From the NCBI RefSeq assembly GCF_024606225.1, contig NZ_JAGRPU010000002.1, forward strand, positions 62,001 through 126,000: a stretch of DNA of 64,000 nt, in the 5' to 3' direction. How positions within the stretch are numbered: the stretch's first letter is position 1; every line of letters begins with the position of its first letter. This document shows, in pieces, positions 55,331-62,734 of this stretch. The translations under genes and the position numbers were made by a program. Source of the DNA: Endozoicomonas sp. ISHI1 (GTDB lineage: Bacteria; Pseudomonadota; Gammaproteobacteria; Pseudomonadales; Endozoicomonadaceae). Under the pieces are notes generated by a model. That model searched no databases. It saw nothing but the letters and a program-made list of their open reading frames with translations, and had not been told where the DNA came from.

Positions 55331-58300
55331 TTACGGCAAGTCACCAATGTCTTCATCAAAAATGCGGATAATTTCTTTAAATCGACCGACTATACGCTCA
55401 AAAATAGCTTTTCGTTCAAGCAACTTCGGCTTGACGGACAGGGCAGAAAAAACCCTTTCCCGCAGTGGCTCTTTGCCAGTGAACTGATAATCATCCATCA
55501 TCTGGTAAAGGGCGTGTTGATTCAGGTTTTCCGCAGAGCACAAGCCCTTAACAGCCTGTTTACGCTCCTCACTCCAGAATCGGTCAAAGACTTCCTCTAT
55601 CTCGTCTTCAGCTGTGAGGTCTGGCATACAGTAATTGATGAACTTCTCAATCAGCTCCCGCTTGCTGCGAAGCTGAACTTCATTATTCATTAAATCGATG
55701 ATGCCTTTTTTCTTTTGCTCAAACTCTTTAGATGAAGCGTCTTTTGATCCTTGCAGATCAGCCAGGAGCCTGAGGATGTAGGTAACATTGATTTCGTCCC
55801 GTTGAATCAGCTCCAGTTCGAAATCGACTTCATCAATAATCGAGACCCCTGCTTCCCTGTCAGAACGAGTACGGTCATAAATATCCAGATATTTACTCTT
55901 GTAGTCCTCAAAGGTTTGCTCGTCTAAATCGAGATCCACAAAATTGAACTCTGTAAAAGACTTAAGCACATTAAGCATACGGATGAGCTTACGGAAAGCC
56001 CTGACAAATTTCAGCTGGTCATCTTCGCTGATGAGGGCATCCACATCCTGAGGTGTCGGAGCAATCACCATGAGTTCCAGAACGCCCTGATTGAATAACT
56101 CTGTATACCGATCGTAAGGCTCTACAAAAATGGTGCCGTCTGCATCGGTATTGGAGAAAAGCTGGATGGCATCATCGGTATTCTTTTTCAAAGGGCGGAA
56201 ACAAACAATATTGCCTTGGGACTTCAGCTCGCTCAGCGTTCGGTTAGTTCGGGAATAAGCCTGCAACAAACCATGATATTTAAGATTTTTATCGACATAC
56301 AGGGTGTTGAGCTTTTTGGCGTCAAACCCGGTCAGGAACATATTCACCACCAACAGAATATCGGCACGATCCTTGTCCTGAAAAGTTTCCCTGTCCCGTT
56401 CCTTCATGCGCTTGGCGATGTCTTTGTAGTAAGCGTAAAAAGCACTGCTATCCCTTGCGCTGTGACTGGTTTTGTAGAGTGCGTTGTAATCAGCAATAAA
56501 CGCTTCCAGCTTTTCCCGGCTGTGTTTGTTTTCACCGCCTTGCCTGTTCTTGTTATCAAAAGCTTCGAAGTCAGGATCTCCAATCAGCCCATTAGCGTCG
56601 GCATCATCCTCATTGGTGCCATAGGTGAAAATAGTCACAACCCGTAAATCATGCATCCCAGCTTCACGCTTGCGTCTGAACGTCTCGTAGTAGGCTATCA
56701 GGGCATCAACGCTGCTGACACACAACATGGCTGAGAACGACTTGTTGTGGGTTTTACGATGATGGTTCTCAACAATCCAATCGACATTCTTTTCTATCCT
56801 GACAGGATCATCAAATACCTCTTTGGTATTGATGCCGGTGACTTTCTCATCAAAACATTCACCAGTGCCGCTATCACTCTTCTGAACAAACTGACCCCAA
56901 TACTCAATGGAAAACTTAAGGACGTTATCGTCAGCGATAGCGTTAGTAATCACGTACTTATGCAGTGCTTTTTCAAACAGGTCGTCTGTGGTGCGCTTGC
57001 CGTGTTCGTTGATAGTAGCGTTTTCTTTGAATATCGGAGTACCCGTGAAGCCGAACATTTGTGCCCCGGTGAAAAAGTTCACAATATTTTTGTGGGTATC
57101 ACCAAACTGAGAACGATGGCACTCGTCAAAAATAAAGACGATGCGTTTGTCCCGTAAAGCCTCCATAGCCGCTTGATGCTTTGTTTTTTTGATAGCGGTA
57201 TTGAGCTTTTGCAGGGTAGTAACAATCAGTCCGTTATCACCCGCTATTTGTCGAACCAGCGAACGAGTATTGACAGTGCCATCGACGCTGCCTTTGCTGA
57301 AATGATTAAACTCACGAGTGGTTTGATAGTCCAGATCGGCCCTGTCGACCACAAAAACCACTTTATCCACCTTCGGCAGAGCCGTAAGAATTTGAGCAGC
57401 TTTAAAGCTGGTCAGGGTTTTGCCAGAGCCAGTGGTATGCCAGATATAACCGAACTTGCGCGTGTTCTCCACACGGTCAACAATGGCCTCCACCGCATAG
57501 TACTGATAGGGGCGCAGAACCATCAGAATCTTGTCGGACTCATGGAGCACAATATATTGGCTGATCATCTTGGAAAGATGACACTTCTCCAGAAACTCAT
57601 CTGCAAAAAGTTCCAGATCAGTCGTCTTGTTGTTGTCTTTATCCGTCCAGAAGAAGGTTTGCTTGAAAGATTGTTTTCGATTGTTTGCATAGTACTTGGT
57701 GTTGACACCATTGGAAATCACAAACAACTGCACATACTGGAACAAACCACTTTCTGCCCAGAAGGAGTGGCGCTGATAACGGTTAATCTGGTTAAACGCT
57801 TCCTTCAGTTCCATGCCACGGCGTTTCAGCTCGATTTGCACCAGAGGCAGGCCGTTAATCAGCAGGGTGACGTCGTAACGGTTTTTATAAGTACCCTCAA
57901 CCGTGACCTGGTGAGTGACTTGATACTCATTCTGGCACCAATGCTCGGTATTCAGAAACTCCAGATAAAGCGAAGAGCCATCGTCACGGGTCAGTTGCAT
58001 TTTATCCCGCAGGGTTTTGGCACGCTCAAAGACGCTGCCCTGGTCGAGATGGTTCACCACCTTCCTGAATTCGCCCTCAGTCAATTCAACCTTATTGTGT
58101 TTCTCTAACTGAGTCTTGAGATTGGCTTTTAATTCATCAATGCTGGTGATGGCGACCCGGTCATAACCGAGACCGGTCAGGCGCTTGATCAGGTTTTCTT
58201 CCAATTGCGCCTCGCTCTGGGTCGCCGCTTGAGAGTATTGTTTTTTCTTTTCGGCATTTTCCTGCTGGGCAGCAAAAGCTGCAGGGGTGTAGAATTCCAC

Positions 58301-58615
58301 GCCGACCCGTTGAATGTGGTCGAGCAAGTTGGGATTGTCAATTTGATGGTGAAAAGAAATGTCGAATAGCCAGGGCAGGTTCAGGTCATCAAGCACTCCG
58401 CTCACATCCAGCAGCAGTTTGTAAGCTTCATAACTCTTTTCCGATGTAGTCCACTCAGGACTGATATCCAGGGTCAGGTCAATATCGGAACCAGGACGAT
58501 AATTACCCCTGACCCTGGAACCGTAGAGAGTAGCTTTATTCACTAAAGGAAACTGAAACAGAGCCTTGCGAATACGTAACACGTCTTCGCAAGGGAGCCC
58601 GAACTCCTTATTCAT
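55331..58615 (-). CDS. hsdR: type I restriction subunit HsdR with an N-terminal MNT nucleotidyltransferase domain
   Basis: 1094 residues. Residues 1-115 are a minimal nucleotidyltransferase: YGSRVRGNYRPGSDIDLTLD has the complete GSX10DXD motif of MntA-type antitoxins (G32-S33, D44, D46), with a third acidic Asp near residue 85. From about residue 135 a normal HsdR begins: PD-(D/E)XK nuclease (NRYDVTLLINGLPLVQIELKR, D248 and E262-K264), SF2 motor with Walker A TTGSGKT (396-400), DECH (497-500), FGFTGTP, and the helicase motif YSRTNRT. The start overlaps the upstream HepT-like gene by 8 bases. Neither hsdM nor an intact hsdS is present, so restriction is unlikely unless they lie elsewhere; ATPase or nuclease activity may remain. 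Confidence 0.93.
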   Translation of the reverse strand: MNKEFGLPCEDVLRIRKALFQFPLVNKATLYGSRVRGNYRPGSDIDLTLDISPEWTTSEKSYEAYKLLLDVSGVLDDLNLPWLFDISFHHQIDNPNLLDHIQRVGVEFYTPAAFAAQQENAEKKKQYSQAATQSEAQLEENLIKRLTGLGYDRVAITSIDELKANLKTQLEKHNKVELTEGEFRKVVNHLDQGSVFERAKTLRDKMQLTRDDGSSLYLEFLNTEHWCQNEYQVTHQVTVEGTYKNRYDVTLLINGLPLVQIELKRRGMELKEAFNQINRYQRHSFWAESGLFQYVQLFVISNGVNTKYYANNRKQSFKQTFFWTDKDNNKTTDLELFADEFLEKCHLSKMISQYIVLHESDKILMVLRPYQYYAVEAIVDRVENTRKFGYIWHTTGSGKTLTSFKAAQILTALPKVDKVVFVVDRADLDYQTTREFNHFSKGSVDGTVNTRSLVRQIAGDNGLIVTTLQKLNTAIKKTKHQAAMEALRDKRIVFIFDECHRSQFGDTHKNIVNFFTGAQMFGFTGTPIFKENATINEHGKRTTDDLFEKALHKYVITNAIADDNVLKFSIEYWGQFVQKSDSGTGECFDEKVTGINTKEVFDDPVRIEKNVDWIVENHHRKTHNKSFSAMLCVSSVDALIAYYETFRRKREAGMHDLRVVTIFTYGTNEDDADANGLIGDPDFEAFDNKNRQGGENKHSREKLEAFIADYNALYKTSHSARDSSAFYAYYKDIAKRMKERDRETFQDKDRADILLVVNMFLTGFDAKKLNTLYVDKNLKYHGLLQAYSRTNRTLSELKSQGNIVCFRPLKKNTDDAIQLFSNTDADGTIFVEPYDRYTELFNQGVLELMVIAPTPQDVDALISEDDQLKFVRAFRKLIRMLNVLKSFTEFNFVDLDLDEQTFEDYKSKYLDIYDRTRSDREAGVSIIDEVDFELELIQRDEINVTYILRLLADLQGSKDASSKEFEQKKKGIIDLMNNEVQLRSKRELIEKFINYCMPDLTAEDEIEEVFDRFWSEERKQAVKGLCSAENLNQHALYQMMDDYQFTGKEPLRERVFSALSVKPKLLERKAIFERIVGRFKEIIRIFDEDIGDLP

Positions 58616-59027
58616 GATTCTTTAACCACTCCAGTAATGTATTTCTCAATCCCACCAAGGCTGAAAAGTAATGATCAATGATATGCCGCAAAACCTCTTC
58701 AGCCACCTCTTCGTGGTAGGTGTTAACGGTTTTAATCCGATCTTCGACCATATCCATCCACACCTTGCCATCACTGACAAGTCCTCTCTTGAACGCCTGA
58801 CGAAACGCATCCCGACTGCCCATAATACCTGCAACTCCCTGGTACTCATAAAAGTCCTTGACGACATTCCAGGCCAGTTCATAGTTATACTCAAACGCCT
58901 TTATCAATCCCTGCCGCTCCAACTCTGAGAGCGGCCTCCGATCCATAATCTCAAAAATGTTTTCCATCTGCTTGGTAGAACGCTGAAAATTGTCGAAGCG
59001 TTGAATCCACCGAATATCTTCACTCAT
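58608..59027 (-). CDS. HI0074/HepT-like nucleotidyltransferase partner protein with altered motif
   Basis: 139 residues, an all-helical HEPN-like bundle: EDIRWIQRFDNFQRSTKQMENIFE, LIKAFEYNYELAWNVVKDFYEY, GSRDAFRQAFKRGLVSDGKVWMDMVEDR. This is the HI0074 family, partner of the HI0073 nucleotidyltransferase, and related to the HepT RNase toxin. HepT toxins carry RX4HXY. Here the place reads DRIKTVNTYH, i.e. RX4NXY: the catalytic His is Asn (codon AAC), while the Tyr that MntA AMPylates in HepT is kept. Next to and overlapping the MNT-HsdR gene, it is the natural partner. RNase activity is probably lost. Confidence 0.87.
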   Translation of the reverse strand: MSEDIRWIQRFDNFQRSTKQMENIFEIMDRRPLSELERQGLIKAFEYNYELAWNVVKDFYEYQGVAGIMGSRDAFRQAFKRGLVSDGKVWMDMVEDRIKTVNTYHEEVAEEVLRHIIDHYFSALVGLRNTLLEWLKNHE

Positions 59028-59080
59028 CGGGTGTCCTCATGGCTTTTTCAGGTAGAAGGCTGTTATACAAACACCTCATT

Positions 59081-59555
59081 CTAGACAAACATTTTTTGCA
59101 ACAGGCCTTTTTTAAAGGTTTCCATGGTTTTTATTTGCCGGGCTACGGCGTCGATTTTTTGGTCGATAGACATCAGACAGCTGGCTATTTTATCCTGTTC
59201 ATCTCGATGGGGAAGCTGAATCCCTAGCAGCCTGTCGGACTTAAGGCTGTCCTACTGCGGTTGCAATAAATTGGTCTAAAAATTCCTGCTTCTTCGTCAA
59301 ATAGCTCGCTATTCTCCTCAGAAGTAGAAATTTTTATCCTCAATTTCTTGCAATCCTCGCTACGGACGCTTAAGTCCGACAGGCTGCTAGACTCTTCAAG
59401 TGAGATGCATAGAGATGTACGACAGCATTACCTTGAGCAAGCTTTGCAATTTTTCGTTTCTTATAACTACTTAAATAATAAGCAAGGAAGACCCCATCAA
59501 CCTGAAACCTAATAATATTTATGTCACCATCCAAGTCACTCTCAGCCAGGAAAGT
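59081..59555 (-). pseudogene. hsdS: hsdS remnant, C-terminal part, split by the 167-bp repeat
   Basis: On the minus strand, 59555-59387 reads TFLAESDLDGDINIIRFQ..YYLSSYKKRKIAKLAQ and GNAVVHLYASHLKSL, a conserved segment before the C-terminal spacer of type I specificity subunits. After the repeat (59224-59390) the frame resumes at GIQLPHRDEQDKIASCLMS and ends QKMFV with a TAG at 59081. Removing one CTAG plus repeat core (163 bp) restores KSL-GIQLP in frame. Both target-recognition domains and most of the N-terminus are gone; a TAA stands at 59556-59558. No hsdM is left. Confidence 0.88.
59224..59390. repeat. 167-bp palindromic MITE-like repeat, copy 4 (inside hsdS remnant)
   Basis: Opposite orientation to copies 1-3, with one internal change (AGAAGTAGAAA in place of AGAAGCAGAAA). 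It splits a recognisable reading frame, so its ends can be fixed: the core begins CAGCCTGTCGG and ends CCGACAGGCTG, and CTAG flanks it as a 4-bp direct duplication. Confidence 0.92.
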
Positions 59556-59658
59556 TTAACTGAAAACTCCTGTAAAAATTGATAGTACTTGACGAACGAC
59601 AGAAGGGGGAGTTAAGCAAGTGTTTTGTAATATTTCGCCGATCATCCCCCAAAAAGAC
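59556..59658. other. short non-coding scar between hsdS remnant and the prs terminator
   Basis: About 100 bases of unclear origin between the broken hsdS frame and the prs terminator. TCCCCC-type and GGGGGA stretches face each other (about 59607 and 59645), which could be the remains of an insertion-sequence end. It probably marks the deletion that removed hsdM and the 5' part of hsdS. Confidence 0.35.
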
Positions 59659-59697
59659 AAAAAAAGGCGGCTTTATAAGAATACCTAAAAAGCCGCC
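59659..59697 (-). terminator. intrinsic terminator of prs
   Basis: GGCGGCTTT and AAAGCCGCC form a 9-bp GC-rich stem with a 14-base loop, followed on the minus strand by TTTTTTTGTCTTTTTGG. Strong rho-independent terminator, so the restriction remnants are not read through from prs. Confidence 0.92.
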
Positions 59698-59720
59698 GAT
59701 ATTGTTGTAAGCACTTGATA

Positions 59721-60662
59721 TTACTGGAACATAGCACTGATGGATTCAGCATTACTGATTCTGCGAACAGACTCAGCCAGCAGAGGGGACATATCCAACT
59801 GACGGATTCGACCCAAAGCCTGAGCAGCCGGGCTCAGAGGAATAGTATTAGTCACCACCAGTTCATCCAGCTCGGAGTTAGCCACATTTTCCAGAGCACG
59901 ACCAGACAGAACAGGGTGCGTACAGTAGGCAATCACCTTGGTTGCGCCTTTGGACTTCAACGCAGAAGCAGCAGCGCAGAGCGTTCCGGCAGTGTCGACC
60001 ATATCATCGACCAGCACACAGGTACGGCCGTTAACATCACCGATGATGTTCATCACTTCAGATTTATTGGCTTCAGGGCGACGCTTGTCAATGATAGCCA
60101 GATCGGTATTCAGTCGTTTGGCCACAGCACGGGCACGAACCACACCACCGTGATCGGGCGAAACCACCATCAGGTTCTCATAACCCTGGCGTTCCATGTC
60201 ATCCAGCAGGATTGGGGAACCGTAGACGTTATCCACGGGAATGTCGAAGAAACCCTGAATCTGATCTGCGTGCAGATCTACGGTCAGAACACGATCCACC
60301 CCCACACTGGCAATCATATCTGCTACGACTTTGGCACTGATAGGTACACGAGAAGAGCGCGGACGACGATCCTGACGAGCATAACCAAAGTAAGGCAGTA
60401 CCGCTGTGATACGAACCGCAGAGGAACGGCGCATAGCATCTGCCATGACCAGCAGCTCCATCAGGTTATCATTGGTAGGTGCACAGGTGGACTGGATGAT
60501 AAAAACATCACGACCACGAACGTTTTCCTGAATTTCCACTGCAATTTCGCCGTCACTGAAACGGCCAACATAGGCCTTGCCCAGGGGGATATGCAGGTGA
60601 TTGACAACCTTGTGCACCAGCTCCGGATTTGAGTTGCCGGCAAACACCATCATTTTGGACAC
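59721..60662 (-). CDS. prs: ribose-phosphate pyrophosphokinase (PRPP synthetase)
   Basis: 313 residues from a GTG start ([15 protein letters not shown]). Class I signatures: [12 protein letters not shown], the PRPP-site [19 protein letters not shown], and [27 protein letters not shown]. It makes PRPP, the substrate of the Upp and Hpt enzymes encoded at 34-36 kb. Upstream lies tRNA-Gln, downstream a strong terminator. Confidence 0.97.
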   Translation of the reverse strand: MSKMMVFAGNSNPELVHKVVNHLHIPLGKAYVGRFSDGEIAVEIQENVRGRDVFIIQSTCAPTNDNLMELLVMADAMRRSSAVRITAVLPYFGYARQDRRPRSSRVPISAKVVADMIASVGVDRVLTVDLHADQIQGFFDIPVDNVYGSPILLDDMERQGYENLMVVSPDHGGVVRARAVAKRLNTDLAIIDKRRPEANKSEVMNIIGDVNGRTCVLVDDMVDTAGTLCAAASALKSKGATKVIAYCTHPVLSGRALENVANSELDELVVTNTIPLSPAAQALGRIRQLDMSPLLAESVRRISNAESISAMFQ

Positions 60663-60884
60663 GGATAAATACCTTGCTCTGGTCGTAGTCGTGGGTGGAT
60701 GTAGCTCTGCGCCAAACGAGCAGAACGCTGACTGCCGACGGCAATGAGCGTCACATCATTCTGATTTGTGCTCCCCGGATTGGAAGCATCACCTTCGAAC
60801 ACTTTGAAGGAGAATGTTTTGTCCTGAGCGTTACGTCTCATAAAACAGCGGAGAGAGCTATCTTTAGGATAGGATTCGGAATGG

Positions 60885-60959
60885 TGGCTGGGGTGGAGGG
60901 ATTCGAACCCCCGCATGGCAGGATCAAAACCTGCTGCCTTACCGCTTGGCGACACCCCA
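60885..60959 (-). tRNA. tRNA-Gln (anticodon TTG), CCA encoded
   Basis: 75 bases, identical to the two tRNA-Gln genes near 46 kb. It lies between ispE and prs, as in Pseudomonas, and may be cotranscribed with them. Confidence 0.97.
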
Positions 60960-60999
60960 GTAACATAATTTACAGTCACTTTCAGCGGGATAATGAAGT

Positions 61000-61887
61000 T
61001 TAATTCACACATGATCGAAGTTGACTGATCGAGTTGTGAAGCGGAGATATATTGACACCACTGACAACAAAACCTTCGACGTCAGAGTCGATTCCTGCCA
61101 GAGTCGTTTCCGCCTCTTCACGACTGGCAAACGGCATAAACACACAGGCACCCGAACCACTCATCATGGCCTGCCCCACACTCGAATTTCCGGAATTATC
61201 CAACAGCATTAAACATTTATCAACTTCCGGATACAGCCTTCGAACCAATGGCTGAAAGTCATTGGTCAACTCATTTCCATGCAGCCCGTTTAATGCGGCG
61301 CAAACTTTAATGGGACGAGTATCTCTTGTCAATTCCTGATGACGGAACATTTCGGTTGTGTTGACGTGACAGTCAGGCTTGAGAACCAGATACCAGTTCT
61401 CCTCAGGCCTGACAGGCGTTAACTCCTCGCCAACTCCCTCGGCAAAAGCAGCGTGCCCCCTGACAAAAACCGGCACATCGGCCCCCAACTTCAGCCCCAG
61501 CTCTGCCAGCGTATCTTCATCCAGACCCAACTCCCACAAAATATTCAGGCCATGAAGTGCTGTGGCTGCATCGGAACTTCCTCCACCCACTCCACCCCCC
61601 ATGGGTAAACGTTTAACGAGCCTGATCCTGGCGCCCTTTTCACAACCAGTGAGGTCTTGTAAAAGACGGGCAGCCCTGAGAATAAGATTGTCATCACTGA
61701 CCAGCTCTGGAACGTCACAACTTAGTAATAAACTGTCATGATGCTCAAAGGTCAGTTCATCAGCAAAATCCAGAAACTGGAAAATGGTCTGGAGCTGATG
61801 ATAACCGTCTTCCCGACGTCCGACTATATGCAAGAAAAGGTTTAGCTTGGCCGGAGCAGGCAGAACCAGAGTTGAAGACGACATCAA
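61000..61887 (-). CDS. ispE: 4-diphosphocytidyl-2-C-methyl-D-erythritol kinase
   Basis: 295 residues. GHMP kinase: LPAPAKLNLFLHIVGRREDGYHQLQTIFQF at the N-terminus, the ATP loop RLPMGGGVGGGSSDAATALHGLN (P-x3-G-L/G-G-x-S-S) and MMSGSGACVFMPF at the C-terminus. It phosphorylates CDP-methylerythritol in the MEP isoprenoid route. Order lolB-ispE-tRNA-prs is the gammaproteobacterial norm. Confidence 0.96.
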   Translation of the reverse strand: MMSSSTLVLPAPAKLNLFLHIVGRREDGYHQLQTIFQFLDFADELTFEHHDSLLLSCDVPELVSDDNLILRAARLLQDLTGCEKGARIRLVKRLPMGGGVGGGSSDAATALHGLNILWELGLDEDTLAELGLKLGADVPVFVRGHAAFAEGVGEELTPVRPEENWYLVLKPDCHVNTTEMFRHQELTRDTRPIKVCAALNGLHGNELTNDFQPLVRRLYPEVDKCLMLLDNSGNSSVGQAMMSGSGACVFMPFASREEAETTLAGIDSDVEGFVVSGVNISPLHNSISQLRSCVN

Positions 61888-62006
61888 CGAACCATCCTGA
61901 AATTGCAGTCATGAATAATTAAACAACTTCTGCCTTATAGCAGGGTGATGCAAAACGCTCACAAATCTGCTGAGCAAAAGAGATATTAAAGATAAAAAAT
62001 GAAAGC

Positions 62007-62654
62007 TTATTTGAGTTGCCAGCTTCTGGCAAACAGTGTTGCCTGCACCCCATCCTGTCGGATTTTTATCCTGACAGGCAGAGTGACTCCGGAGAAGTCC
62101 TTGTACTGCAGATATTCAACTTGCCACCCCTTTTGAACGATCAGCTCAGGATACCCCCGGTTATTTAACTGGGTAATAGCCTTACTCTCAGGACTGGGCA
62201 GCCCCATAACCCAGTATCGCAGCAGGCTGACAGGTAAATCCCAACCGGTCAGCTCAAAAAGAAGCTTCTCAGGATTGCGGTCTTGATAACGCTTACCCGA
62301 GGCTTCCAGCGCTACGAAACCCGGTTGACCACTAATTTTTGCCACCGACTGCCCCAGAGGGCCGTCCAGATAGATGAGATAGCTCTCTTTATTCTGCTGC
62401 CATTCCAGGGACAGGGTTCCAGAATCTCCGGGAACTCTCAAACCCATTCGCCCTTTCAGGTTCCAATGACCCAGACCTCTCAGCTGCTTTTGATGAACCT
62501 GCCACAGCGACTGACGCTGAGCCTCTGAAAGCCCTTTCTCCGGCTTTGGAGCAATGGCACAGCCAGAGAGAATCAGGGCAAAAATCATAAGAAGAGCCAG
62601 TTTTAGCTGTAATGAAGGGTCAGTCAGGTATGAGGAAAAAAACGGTATCTGCAT
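62007..62654 (-). CDS. lolB: outer-membrane lipoprotein receptor LolB
   Basis: 215 residues. A lipobox LILSGC near residue 32 gives the lipidated Cys. The mature part follows LolB: WNLKGRMGLRVPGDSGTLSLEWQQNKESYLIYLDGPLGQSVAKI, then LPVSLLRYWVMGLPSPE. LolB takes lipoproteins from LolA and inserts them in the outer membrane. The leading 20 residues before the hydrophobic part are longer than usual, so a later start is possible. Confidence 0.93.
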   Translation of the reverse strand: MQIPFFSSYLTDPSLQLKLALLMIFALILSGCAIAPKPEKGLSEAQRQSLWQVHQKQLRGLGHWNLKGRMGLRVPGDSGTLSLEWQQNKESYLIYLDGPLGQSVAKISGQPGFVALEASGKRYQDRNPEKLLFELTGWDLPVSLLRYWVMGLPSPESKAITQLNNRGYPELIVQKGWQVEYLQYKDFSGVTLPVRIKIRQDGVQATLFARSWQLK

Positions 62655-62682
62655 ACAGCCTGCCAGTTTTTGCGTTTTATGA

Positions 62683-62702
62683 AACAGGCCCTGCGGCCTG
62701 TT
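62683..62702 (-). terminator. hairpin between the TPR gene and lolB
   Basis: AACAGGCC-CTGC-GGCCTGTT, then TTTCATAAAA on the minus strand. Attenuator or terminator candidate; readthrough into lolB is plausible. Confidence 0.55.
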
Positions 62703-62734
62703 GTGTTAGATGCATAACAGAGGACTCATCAAGC

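Noticed and set aside
59039-59227. Plus-strand 62-codon ORF
   Set aside because: It is the antisense of the hsdS C-terminus; the minus-strand reading has clear homology.
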